Assembly: GCA_009746045.1 (NCBI GenBank)
Contig: RPFO01000165.1
Span: 5,059,085-5,123,084, forward strand
Length of the DNA: 64,000 nucleotides
Reading direction: 5' to 3'
Source of the DNA: Mesostigma viride
Taxonomy: Eukaryota; Streptophyta; Mesostigmatophyceae; Mesostigmatales; Mesostigmataceae
Positions 44,973-56,726 of this stretch are shown one piece after another (positions within the stretch are counted from its first letter, which is position 1; every line of letters begins with the position of its first letter). Below the pieces are notes generated by a model, which saw nothing but the letters and a program-made list of their open reading frames with translations, searched no databases and was not told where the DNA came from. The translations under genes were made by a program, and so were the position numbers.

Positions 44973-46124
44973 GAGTTTTGAGCAATCAGGAAGGGTCTTA
45001 CCAGATATGGTTACTAGCCAATGCGGTATCAAAGAGACAACCAGCGCAGGCCAGAAATGCGGTATGGATAGGACAAGGAGCAAGCTGCCTTTCCATCCCA
45101 CATGATGTACAGCCCATCCCACACTGGTGGTCTCGTTGATACAAGACATTACATTGATTAATCCGTGTTTATTTAATTTGAACGCGATATATCGCGTCGT
45201 TAGCTACTTGTAGAACGCGTATAACTTCTACGGGATTTTTTTTTTCATACTCATGTATATATATTTTTCTTAACCCGTGTTTCTTTACAACGTGATACAT
45301 CGCGTTGTAGGGTTAGAACGCAATGTATCACGTTGTAATCTGACACGTGGCAAACCTATTAAACATGCGATTTTTGGTCTGAAACTTTCAACATAGGTCA
45401 GAAACATCTCATAGAATTCAAGAAAAAATCCTGGTATTTTTTGGGGGGGTTTTGTGACAGCTGCAAACAAATATGTACCACTGAAATCAGGCATTTTCGC
45501 GGGACGAAGGTGAAGACGACAGCGATGGCGGCAGGTAGATCTCGCCAGTTTTCGCGCGAATTTCAGTGGCTGTTGGGTGGCACGACCATGATGATGGGTT
45601 CAAAGGTTGATAATTAGGTTTCTACGAGTTTGTTGAGGTACTGGGGCAAAGGAAACGTAGTTTTTGCGGAAACCCTGGAAACCGGCATACATATTATTAC
45701 GTCAAGACTCGGGTCTGCTGCGGCACCATGCTTGGTATTTCCATGGTGTTTCGACTTCTTAACACATGTTTATTCATTCCGAACGCCCGGACTCTCGGCT
45801 AAACCGAGATTTGTGCAGACTTTTATTGGGTCGCTCCGGGCATGATGGTGCCTGCAAATAGCGTAAGGCGTGACCGTGTGTAACTAAAAATGATCATCTG
45901 CATCATCCATAGTCCAAATATGAAAGATCTTTTACCTGGGTTGCTTTCTTGAGTTACAGATCTTCAAGTATCCGAGCAACGTTGAGATGGAAATTCCACA
46001 GCACGTGATTTAGGGAATCACAACCCCTTGTAGACACAAAGACAAGCTTGTGTATAGACGACCTCTGTGGAACTGAAGGTAGTCTATAGCCAAGGGGCTC
46101 TTATGAATGGACAACAATTAATTA
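44973..46124. other. Intergenic, 3' of the EF-hand gene
   Basis: Contains the palindromic dispersed repeat at 45155-45345 described separately, a 25-bp match to intron 1 of the EF-hand gene (about 45031-45055), and otherwise no recognisable gene. Confidence 0.5.
45155..45345. repeat. Dispersed repeat with AT/CG palindromes
   Basis: AACGCGATATATCGCGTC at 45181-45198, TAGAACGCGTATA at 45213, then two related palindromic words at 45287-45308 and 45317-45336 with one or two changes. The words occur in the same order, on the opposite strand, at 52020-52110, so this is a repeat family. Confidence 0.6.
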
Positions 46125-47093
46125 ATTAATTAATAGACACGTGACTGCGTCACGTGAGCATAAGTCCTCAGTGGGAGGGGAACATGGGATGGAATGGATG
46201 GTATAAGCTATCTAGGTCCTAGTTACAGGGGTGTGGGCACCGCGGCCCGAATCGCTATGAATGCCATACTTGGTCACACGCGGAGCCCCCACAGGCTTGG
46301 GGGTGGTCTCCTTCATCACTACTTGCCATCTATCCTTGCGCACCATCTGCCTCCATATTACAGACAAACCAGGAGGCTGCCCGGGGGTGAGCCCGTCACG
46401 TCTAGTGTAGCACATGTCCATGCCGAGTCTATCACGAAAAGTCCACGGGTGGCGGCCCTGCCGCGCGCGGCCGGGGGCACGCCAGGTGAGGACATATCGC
46501 CCAGGCTGGGCGGGCTTGGTGCCAGCTAGTCTATCTGATGTATCTACCTGATCTGTGCGGGCCAGGTGCCCGGCTAGGCCCAGGCGCCTGTGCCTAATAA
46601 TGTGGGAAACATAGGGCAAATCAGCGTACAAATCCTCATTACTAATGTGCAAACCAAAGGGGATGTTAAGGGCCTTGCGCAGCATCTTGGTGACGGCGCC
46701 GTCGAGTCGTTGCTCCAGCTCCTGCATCAGTGTCCACGTCTCGGCGCCGTAGGTCAGGATCGTCAGAATGACGACCTTGAAGAGGTCACGCTTGACGATC
46801 CGGGGTAGGGCGGGGTTGCTCCACCAGCGGCGGTGGTCATGGAGGTGCGCCCACGCCATGCCGATCCGTGTCGTCATGTCGTCCTCGCAGTCGGGAAGCC
46901 AACTGCCGAGCAGCTTGAAGCGGCCTGAAGGAGGGTAGTTGACCTCGGCATCGTCTAAGAGGCGGAGTGTGGGTGGGGGCCCTGCCATGCCGAGGGCCAG
47001 GGCCTCCGTTTTGGGGCTGATTTCTAGACCAACCGCCCGAGCCTCGAGCGCCAGGCAGTCCAGCCAAAGTTGGGCAGACTCCGGCTTGGGCAT
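46125..47093 (-). mobile_element. LINE-A copy, 5'-truncated, with intact 3' end
   Basis: The minus strand opens inside ORF2 at the sequence encoding PESAQLWLDCLALEARAVGL and stays open for about 290 codons to the ORF2 stop. It passes ILTYGAETWTLMQELEQRLD, RKALNIPFGLHISNEDLYAD and RRLGLAGHLARTDQVDTSDR. The 3'UTR ends CACGTGACGCAGTCACGTGT + CT and a (TTAA)n tail at about 46120-46136. This copy defines the LINE-A 3' terminus. The 5' truncation is at about 47093 within the sequence just after YADD. Confidence 0.9.
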
Positions 47094-50000
47094 GGACAAC
47101 AAAGACAAGCTTTATTATACCATGATGAATCAAAACCAACGTAGCAACAATGGCGACCCCACGTCCTTGATATCGACGTGCTTGTCGAACTTGCTTCAAC
47201 CTTAGCCTGAAGATAACCAATCAGAATCATGGAATTCTAAACAAGATCTTCGTATCCATCCTAGTCACACAAAACAGAACAACACCACACACAGCCTGGC
47301 AAAATCTGTCCATGAGATCCTGAATCTGTAGTAAGCACTGAATTCCCAAAGGAGCATATAAGACTCAGTAGTACCGACCAACAAACTATAACCCCACGTG
47401 GATCAGGCCACGACCAATGAGGGCTCCTACCAGTCGGTTGACAAAATACACGCTCCAAGTACCGCCGTCTTAGAAACCTCATAACTTTCTCAATACTGAT
47501 CCAAAAGTCCTCGAATAAAGACCAAACATTCACAAAACAAAGGATGTAACAACAAAGTCATTTTTGCTTGTTACACCGTGGCTATTGCTACGGTATGCTG
47601 TATTTTCCTGGAAATGGCCTCTGCCACCGGCTCAATAGTGCTTGCAGGCGTAAGTATATCGTGTTTCTACCTAGTTTCTGCCAGTTTTCCACTTATTTCT
47701 ACCGACCTCTGCCCAGCCTCTCTAAGACCGCCATCCTACTCGACGTTGCACATCACCTAAAATCGGTCCGTCCGGTTACCTACATGAGATCCTGGGAATT
47801 TTGGCGCGAACGCGTCGCGTTGAGGACGACGGGACCAGAAAAATTCCACCTCGCATGGCTGTCGACCCTATGTCCGCCGGAATATCAGTCAAAAGTCAAT
47901 TATGCATATTAAGTCGCTGCGATGGATGCAAACGACGCGTAAACTCTCCTGCTTTGCGATGATGCATGGTAGATATTATTCGCGTATGTTCATGCGTCAA
48001 AATAATTCGCAAACTGAGACGCTGATTTTTTGTGTCGGCCAGATCTGGAATTGGCAGCGAAAATGCATGTTTATTAATTGTGGGGGAAACTTTTTTGTTG
48101 GAAGCTCACAATTCCCAAAAGGTGGAATCCGAATGGGCTTCAAGTCTACTTTCACGAGCGCTAATCAGTTTTTCGAGAAACGAATCACATTTTCCAGGCT
48201 GTCGCATTACCTGCCGGCAGGTCAGATTTTGCTGTTTTCAGTGACGTTTACGACCGTCCTTGCTTGATGCGTTTCTTCCTTTTTTTCGGCTCACGGCATG
48301 GCGGGGCTTGTTCCAACATGCCTGCGGAGGTGTAAGCTGTGTAGCCATGATTTAAAAGTCACATATTGCTCTCGCGCCACCATCTGTTACTGCTCGACAC
48401 TGCAAGAAACACTGGTTGCCTGCTCGCAACGCAAGCACAAGCACGACAACGGTGCCCTAATCCACATCCAGGCGTGTATTTCCGAGAAAAACTTCAGGCT
48501 TTTGTCGCGGCATACCTTCGGTGTTCCAAGCCGTTCACCGCTCCCCGAAATAGTCTTATGACTCGCTTTTATAGCATTGTGGGTTCGCGTCCGCCATCTC
48601 CGCCGGGTGCTGACACGAGATGTTCGCGCTGAACCTGGACTGCAAGGTCGCCCGCTACCGGTTAGCTGTACGTATTTAGCAAGCTCTGGATGATATTGTC
48701 ATGGTTTTGGTGCAGGAAGGTGCTGTGGGGGGGTCTATCTCACCTCTTTACCTAGCTTTCCTCCTCCTAGCTTGACAGCTAAGTTTGCATCAGGAAGTCA
48801 TGCTTGTTGACAAAGCTCGATGGATATAAACCTTGGGATGTGCTGTGAAGGTGTTAGCATGCTTGCTTGAAGAATTGAATGCGTATTTGTGCAAGCCATG
48901 GACATTTTTTATTAAGGGCAGTAGGTAGCAGCCACGTTCTTATTCAATTGTGTCAGGACGTCTATGTTGCCTTTACTGCACTCTGTCCTAGAGGAGTTTG
49001 ATGCCACTGTAGATGACTATGACCAGTGGGGTGGTGAGGATGGGCCGGTGTGCTGGGGTGAGCCTGAAGGGCACCTTGGATCACGTGACCCTTAGGCAAT
49101 CATGCCAGGCTGTGCAGTTTATGGCTTGTGATGTATGGATGCAGCGGGTGAGGCAGGTTGTCGTTGCCGTGGCCTGTGTTAGTGAACTCTATCATCTTTT
49201 AACTTACCCAAAGCCCCCCTAGACCTAAACTGCCTCGCCTTCTTTGAGGGGTTGCCTTCTTTGAGGAGTGCCATGTCTTGAAAGGTTTGTTGGGGCCCTG
49301 GCATTTCAGAGTAGGTTGAGGTGGAGAGGGGTGGCACACTGCTAGGTGATGGCAGGGCCATCCATGTGATGCACCTTACGTTGGGATGGGGACCATGCAT
49401 TTGTTCTTGTTGCTAGCATGGGCAGGGTGAGCGGCTGGGAGTAAGGTGTAAGTGCTACTTGCGCCACTGTCCGAAAGGGGAGCTCCATGCGGTGGGCAAA
49501 CAGCGTTGCAAGCGTACACTTAACACAAATGTGGTCTGATGCACTCAGCTGACCTGCCATTTCTCTTGATGCACCAAACCACACTAAAGGCTTGATATAG
49601 CCGGTAGGAAATGCATGTGCATGCAGTGTCAAAAGCAGAGAGGGACATTGTTAGCACATGAGTGTGATTGTAAACCGATGAGTGTGAGCCTCCCCGTGCC
49701 ATCATGCATTTTACACCTATTTTTGGCAATCCCCCATCATGCCGCAGTTATGCACCGCCTATGCAAGGGGGATGAATAGACAGTTATAGGTGTGTTGAGG
49801 GATGAGATAAGGGTAAACATGAGGAGCCATGCAGGCTAAAACGGAAGGGCGATGTCAACAGTGTGTTTGCCCAGATTTTGATGTCAGGAGGGGCTGAAAG
49901 ATCAGTGGCCACGATAAACCTAGGTGGATTACATGAGAGATGACACGACCATGAGAGGGTGGTAGATGAGTTCAACTGAGAAGAGCTAGCATTACATGCA

Positions 50001-51734
50001 CAGATTCTTAATGACCTATGGACTGTCCAAGGGTTGGAGTTCAGTGCACGTTCCAAAGACTATGATGAGCATGACGATGATGGCAAGGGGGCGGGGGGGC
50101 GCAATTAGGACAGGCACTGATGCAGAATTATGTTGTACAGCAGCTAGGTGCTGAGCTCAATTGAATAGCAGCCCAAGCCACTGCTGTCCTTGATTGCGCT
50201 TTGTATTTCCATGTAGCAGAGAGGCACCTGGCAGATATATATTTGGATTAGCTGCTATAAGACACGCACAGCAGGGGTGCCCAGCAGAGTGGGCCAAGTA
50301 CTGCAAAGGAGATTGTGTGTGCTGCCGAGCGGGGCCCGTTTAGAAAAGAGACTGGTCAGCCGACAGGCACGACTGGTCAGCCAAGCTCCCCTTCTTGAGG
50401 CTTGTAGGCACTATGGTGCTTGTTCCGAATGCCAGCATCTACTGTGATTGATGGTGATTTTGTCCCTTGATGATCGCTTTTTTAGTCTGTGTTGGCTAAT
50501 GTATCCAGCCCCAGTGGCATGTATATGAATCCCATGACAGCCATGACGATAATTGAGTGAAGAATGCAAAGTTTTCCAAGACAATGGCGCAGAATATGGA
50601 GTATTTTTGCAAAAATCGCTCTATTTCTGCTTGCATCCGTCACTTTTAGTGGGCCGGCAGTGGTCCTAATATGTCCAACTTGTGTTCTAGTGTAAATTCA
50701 AGTATTGTGCTATTAATGTGACGAATTCTGGCATGATTGGGCCGCATATGTGCTGGCAGGGGCTTCATAAGTTTGAAAATAATGCACTAAAACGGTGTTT
50801 TGGCTCATGTATGCCAGAATTATAGCACATAGTTTGGTCCTACATTGCATACTTAAGGGCGGTTTTTGTCTTTGGATATAAATTAATAAGCATGACCATT
50901 TCCAGCTGAATTGGACTACATTTACTACTTGTGTGTGGCTGCTATGCCTCCTTATGCCTGGAAAACATCGTTTTTTGCACTTTTCCACGTCACGGTTTGA
51001 TGCAAAAAATAGGTCAGTTGGCCCCCCAATTTATGTGATGTGAACAGGGTCCTAGGGGGACCTTAAGTCCAGAATGGCACCCCGATCTGACTATATGTGT
51101 GGGAGATATGACCCCATGTCACAAAAAAGGCCGTTTTTAGGTGATGTGTGCTTGCATGTCAGCCATAGCAGGTTGCAGTTGTGCAGTATTTAGGTGCTGT
51201 ATACGTCGTCAAGCCGTGCATATATCGTGAGGATTGGATGTTGATGGTTTATACTGCGTTGATTGTGCAAGAAGATCAGCTAGGTGCCCATAATCACGGT
51301 GTATAATCATGTGTTGTTAGAATCTTGCCACCATTTGCTAGCATGCATTCCAGCGTCATCTTTGCCTGCATGTAAGCTCATGGATCACTCAACCTATCCA
51401 AGCCTTGCATTACACGTGCCTCTTTCTTTCAGTATTGCACGCGTTATGGAATGAAAACTCAGCACCTCCGTTCCCACGAGGCATGTGCTCAACAAGACGT
51501 TGTGAGAGTGGATGATGCTTTGGCTATGGCTGCCTGATTCAGTCATATTAGGTCATCCAGTCATGATGTTTGATGCATGTTTGATGCTGTATAACTTATA
51601 CAACACCTATTTTCAACGTTTTGACCCTACAAGCTCACTATGGCCCCGTTTATGGGGCTCGTGTGGTTGCGTCATGTTGTGAAGGGCTCTCATTTTTCCC
51701 ACTGCGTTGTACTGCGTTGTAATTGTGATGCGAA
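47094..51734. other. Long stretch without recognisable genes
   Basis: Moderately AT/TG-rich sequence. The longest frames (47568-47912 and 47902-48267, plus strand) lack recognisable domains and coding-like composition. No tandem repeats of note are seen, unlike the rest of the window. It could hold long introns, UTRs or a lncRNA of an unrecognised gene; I see nothing that can be named. Confidence 0.4.
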
Positions 51735-52358
51735 TGAAAAATAGCTCCACTGGCCCAATGGGCCTGAGTTTTGTTTCACAGAGCCTGCTTATGTTGCCCA
51801 TAGCTTGTGCAAAAAGCCAGATTTTTTTCATGAACCATTTGTGAATCAGCACATGACTTGTGACCTAGGGTCAAGAAATCGTGGTCATGGTCAGACCCCC
51901 CTGTATTCAAACCAGTGTATCTCTCTAATGAATTAGCATTTTGTAGGTCTGAGTAGCTCAAAAAATCCTTTGATTTATGGGCTTTCAAGAAAGTATATAC
52001 ATGACCATGAAAAAAAATTTCCTTAGGTGCTATACGCGTTCTAAAAAAAGCTTACAACGCGATATATCGCGTTCTAATTTTTTTTTTTAAAAAAAAACAC
52101 GGGTTAAAGCCCATAAATCAAAGGATGTTTTGAGCTCCTCAGATATGCCAAATACTTATTCAACATAGAGATACACTGCTCCGAATACAGGGGGGTCTGA
52201 TCATGACCGCGATTTGTTGACCCTAGGTGGCAAGTCACGTGTTTATTTAGAAATGGTTCATGTAAAAAATCCGGCTTTTGCATGAGCGATGGGCAACATG
52301 TGGAGACTTTGTGGAACAAACTCAGGCCCATTTGGCCACTGGAGCTATTTTTCATAAG
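51735..52358. repeat. Long imperfect inverted repeat with palindromic loop
   Basis: The left arm, about 51735-51985, and right arm, about 52108-52358, are reverse complements at an estimated 75-80%. Shared blocks include ATGAAAAATAGCTCCA, TTGCCCAT, CATGAACCATTT, CAGACCCCCCTGTATTC, GTGTATCTCT and CCTTTGATTTATGGGCTTT. The spacer (51986-52107) contains a perfect 18-bp palindrome at 52056-52073 (AACGCGATA + complement). A transcript would form a long hairpin. It could be a foldback transposon or a small-RNA-generating locus. Confidence 0.8.
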
Positions 52359-52373
52359 CATCAAGAGTACTTT

Positions 52374-52744
52374 TCGTGGACATTTCGTGGACTTTTCGTG
52401 GACTTTTCGTGGACTTTTCGTGGACTTTTTGTGATAGACTCGGCATGGACATGTGCTACACTAGACGTAACGGGCTCACACCCGGGCAGCCTCCTGGTTT
52501 GTCTGTAATATGGAGGCAGATGGTACGCAAGGATAGATGGCAAGTAGTGATGAAGGTGACCACCCCCAAGTCTGTGGGGGCTCCGCGTGTGACCGCGTAT
52601 GGCATTCATAGCGATTCGGGCCGTGGTGCCCACACCCCTGTAACTAGGACCTAGATAGCTTACACCATCCATTCCATCCCATGTTCCCCTCCCACTGAGG
52701 ACTTATGCTCACGTGACGCAGTCACGTGTCTATTAATTAATTAA
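52374..52744 (+). mobile_element. LINE-A 3' copy with expanded 5' junction
   Basis: From about 52430 the sequence encodes the last ORF2 residues (RLGMDMCYTRRNGLTPGQPP, GLSVIWRQMVRKDRW) and the complete 3'UTR, ending in TTAATTAATTAAT at 52744. Immediately upstream, 52370-52430 holds about five tandem copies of ACTTTTCGTGG. Other LINE-A copies have that word once at this position (near 33250 and 56230). Confidence 0.9.
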
Positions 52745-52771
52745 TGCACAATAAGATCGATAGAAAACTGA

Positions 52772-55700
52772 GGCGATGGTGATTCGGGCCACGGTGCCCA
52801 CAACCCTGTAACTAGGACCGGCCTAGATAGCTTACACCATCCATTCCATCCATCCGCGACCCCGCCCGCTACGCCCGCCTCAAAGCCCATTACCACTTGG
52901 CCATCCGGCAGGCGACCAAGGAGCAGGAGGACCTTCATGTCCGCGAGTACTTCGCCCACCTCAAGGACCAGCACGGCAAGTACGCCTGGACACGCGTGCG
53001 TCACGCCCAACGGCCCACCGGCGGCGCGCAACCGGCGCCGCGGACGCTCTCTGGCTCACCGCAGCAGCAGCTCGACCAGTAGTATTCCTCCCAGTCCCGG
53101 CTGCTCGGCGCCCCCCCGCCTGCTCCGCCGCTTAATTGGCCCTCTAGCGGCCGCACGCCTGGCAGTAGCGCCTGCGGACGTCCCTGCGCCGCCCACGCCG
53201 CCTGCCGCTGAGCAGGACCACATGTACCCAGCCCTGACGGAACCCCTGGCCGACCCCAACAAGCTACCGCCGTTCACCGAGCTCGAGCTGAGCACCGCCG
53301 CCAAGCAACTCCGCTTCTACGCTGCCGTTGGACCTGATCAGTTCCCAGCCCCGGTGATTAAGCTGACGGCGCTCACGGGGTTCCTGCTTGACGTCTGCAA
53401 CCGGATCCTGGTTGCCGACGCGCCGCCGATTCCTGAGTGGCAGCACAGCTACCGTATTATGCTGTACAAAAACAAAGGTTTCCCTGACGACCCCGCCAAC
53501 TACCGAGGAGTCTGCATCCAGAGCGCCGCACTCAAGTTGTTCATGCGCATGATCGATCCTCAACCGCCTTCGTTCTGCTCTCGACTGTCACCTAGGGGAA
53601 AGTCAAATGGGCTTTCGTCCTGGGCGCAACACCGTCATGGCCATCTTCGTCGCGCGTCGCCTCTTCGAGGAAATCGCTCTCCTGCAACCTGGTGAGTTTC
53701 CCACCATCCTGATCTTCGTCGACTTCGTCAAGGCTTTTGATTCTGTCCTCTGGGATGCTCTATGGCAGAGTTAAATAGTACGGAGTACGGTAAAATACGC
53801 TCCCGGGGTGTACTATGTATAATACGGTAGTACGCTGTATAATACGCAATAGTACGGTTAACTGCTAAATCAAGGCTAAACGGCTTGTTTTTCTGTGTTT
53901 TGGAGGTATAAGTACATCTGAGCATGTACCACCTTCATTAAACATGACAAAATACACGTGTTTCCACATGTAATAATTCCAACACGGCATGGCATCAACT
54001 GAATATAAGCCACCGTCATCATCATGCTTGCTGAATAAACCTTCATTTACCCTAATGTTCAATCAAGTGTTTTCACATGTAATAATTCCAACACGGCATG
54101 GCATCAACTGAATATAAGCCACCGTCATCATCATGCTTGCTGAATAAACCTTCATTTACCCTAATGTTCAATCAAGTGTTAACGTCAATAGTGAAAGTGG
54201 CATGACGGCCCTTAAAACACAAATATCAACGTGCACGCTGCTAATATCAAGACCATAAATAGGATGGTTGCTTGCATGATTCGATTGTAATCCCATTTTA
54301 AAAACTGCACGTGACTCCATCCATGGCCAATGATACATGATCGGAACGCCCCTTGCTCTGCGATGCGCTGGGCCCAGCTCCGGTGTTGCTACTGAGTGCT
54401 AGTACGGGCACACCGTTCCACGTTTGTGCATCACTCTCCTCGATCTCTGGCTCCTCATTCATCAGACCTTCCCTACGCAGGTCCCGGACCTCGGCCGCCA
54501 TCTCTACTCGAGCAGCATCCTTCCGTCGCCGCTTCTTGGCCTCCTTCTCCGCCTCCTCCTGCAGCAGCCTGACACGCCAACGCCTTTGGCGGATTCATGC
54601 ATTTGCTCACCCCATTGAAGGTTGCATATTGGCTACCCATGATGTGAGCCGGCCTTCGCCCGCGTGGCAGTGCCATTAAGGCCGCCTTGCATGTTAGGCA
54701 TGCCGGCCATTGCGTAATTCCCTGTCAGGTGCCCATCCATCCTTGATAAGTTTATCCTTTGATATAAAGGTCCAAACAGATTCCTGTTGCACAGCCATCT
54801 CATCCACGTCATCACCAAAGGAGCCATCACCAGCATCGCCAATTTCGTCTCCCATGGCTGCTATTGACGTTTTGTCGAATTGCTAGCATGCGCGCACCAA
54901 CAATGCCGGGGTACACAGACCTGCAGTAGGTACAGCCTGTATTGCCTTCGTCTCTGTGTTTTCCGGCCAGCTTGGCAGCATTCCGAGCAAACACGTCGCC
55001 CGGTAACCTTGCAATTGTACGCATAGATACTAGAAGTAAGCAAAAAGACCGAGCCGCAGCCTCCAGGCCCCTCCAAACGCGCGAAGTCATCTCGTACGTG
55101 CCAAATACGCGTATTGTACGCGGTCGTACAGCGGTGCACCGTACGAAAACTGGTCACATATTTCGTACGGTAAAACTACGTATTACGTATAATACGCGTA
55201 CGAATCGTATTATACGCCGTACTATTTTTCACTGCAGTCTATGGGCTGTACTTGCTGGCGCTCGCGTCCCCACTGCCCTGATTACCGTCATCCGCACGCT
55301 GTATGAGGGGTCGACCACTTCGGTGCGCACTCAACACGGCATTACCCCGCCATGCCCACTGCAGACCGGCGTCTGGCAGGGTTGCGTCCTGTCGCCGTAC
55401 CTGTTTGTTACTGTAGTGGATTATGTGATGCGCCAGGCACGTGCTCGCTTTGCTAGCACTGCAGGCCGTGCCCCTGGCCTAGCGATCACGAGCGAGCTTG
55501 GAGAAGGGGGGCCGACTAACAAGCAGAATTTACTAGCTGACCTCATATATGCCGACGACATCACGCTCATCGAGAAGCCGGAGTCTGCCCATTGACTTTG
55601 GCTGGACTGCCGGGCGCTCGAGGCTCGGGCGGTTGGTCTAGAAATCAGCCCCAAAACAGAGGCCCTGGCCCTCGGCATGGCAGGGCCCCCACCCACACTC

Positions 55701-56397
55701 CGCCTCTTAGTTAGACGACACCGAGGTCAACTACCCTACTTCAGGCCGCTTCAAGCTGCTCGGCAGTTGGCTTCCCGACTGCGAGGTCGATATGACGACA
55801 CGGATCGGCATGGCGTGGGCGCACCTCCATGACCACCGCCGCTGGTGGAGCAACCCCGCCCTACCCCTGATCGTCAAGCGTGACCTCTTCACATTCATTC
55901 TGACGATCCTGACCTACGGCGCCGAGACCTGGACACTGACGCAGGAGCTGGAGCAACGACTCGACGGCACCGTCACCAAGATGCTGCGCAAGGCCCTTAA
56001 CATCCCCTTTGGTTTGCACATTAGTAATGAGGATTTGTACGCTGATTTGCCCTATGTTCCCCACATCCTTAGGCACAGGCGCCTGGGCCTAGCCGGGCAC
56101 CTGGCCCGCACAGATCAGGTAGACACATCAGATAGACTAGCTGGCACCAAGCCCGCCCTGCCTGGGCGGTATGTCCTCACCTGGCGTGGCAGCCCCAGGC
56201 CGCGCGCGGCAGGGCCGCCACCCGTGGACTTTTCGTGATAAACTCGGCATATGTGCTACACTAGACGTGACGGGCTCACACCCGGGCAGCCTCCTGGTTT
56301 GTCTGCAATATGGAGGCAGACGATGCGCAAGGATAGATGGCAAGTAGTGATGAAGGAGACTGTCCACCCCCAAGTCTGTGCGGGCTCCGCGTGTGAC
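52772..56397 (+). mobile_element. LINE-A copy, chimeric and 3'-truncated, split by an insertion
   Basis: 52772-52850 is a LINE-A 3'UTR fragment (GTAACTAGGACC...CCATTCCATCC) joined at a CCATCC run to an internal ORF2 segment. The ORF2 segment continues with RT sequence (YRIMLYKNKGFPDDPANYRG at about 53450) until 53766, is interrupted, and resumes at 55236 (TPPCPLQTGVWQGCVLSPYL, LLADLIYADDITLIEKPESA). It runs on to about 56397, where homology ends within the final ORF2 region (CCGCGTGTGAC). Several stops and frameshifts are present. Confidence 0.9.
53767..55235. mobile_element. hAT-like non-autonomous DNA transposon inserted in the LINE
   Basis: The insert starts CAGAGTTAAATAGTACGG. Its right end, read inward, is CAGTGAAAAATAGTACGG, giving an 18-bp inverted repeat with three mismatches of the hAT form CAGNG. 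The flanks share TCTATGG on both sides (7 bp; 8 bp if one mismatch is allowed). The sub-terminal regions are rich in GTACG and TATAATACG words on both strands. Inside is a 109-bp tandem duplication (53958-54066, 54067-54175) and a minus-strand coding-like stretch at 54298-54600 (EEPEIEESDAQTWNGVPVL). A C-x2-C text (GCTYCRSVYPG) at about 54900 may be a BED-finger remnant. No intact transposase. Confidence 0.75.
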
Positions 56398-56676
56398 GGA
56401 CGACCCCTATAACCCTTTGGCGGGGACCTCAGGGTTTTCAGTTGCTAGGTATACTAGCGCCTACGTGCTCAGTTGGTAGTAGCCGGTAGGGTCCAAGGGC
56501 CAACTTTTGGAAAATCTCAGCATAGTGTCTGATATTTTTGTTTTGGACACCCCCCCTGTTTGGGTGGCTTTGATCATGCTGCAGCTGGATCGGGCTTGAC
56601 GAGAGCTCTCGAATGCCGTATAGAAGTCCGTGAGAGGAGGGGATGCTAGCCTAATTCTACCGGTAAGTTGCGTTAC

Positions 56677-56726
56677 CGCGTTAAGTTGCGACGCCGAATT
56701 TTAGGCGTCGATCGCAACTTAACGCG
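56677..56726. repeat. Perfect-arm hairpin
   Basis: CGCGTTAAGTTGCG-ACGCC pairs with the complementary 3' arm, which has four extra bases (ATCG inserted), around the loop GAATTTTA. A third, partial copy (GTTGCGTTA) precedes it. Composition differs from the flanks. Nature unknown. Confidence 0.7.

Noticed and set aside
47568-48267. Two plus-strand frames of 114 and 121 codons
   Set aside because: No domain, mixed composition and no splice-consistent partner; insufficient support for a gene.
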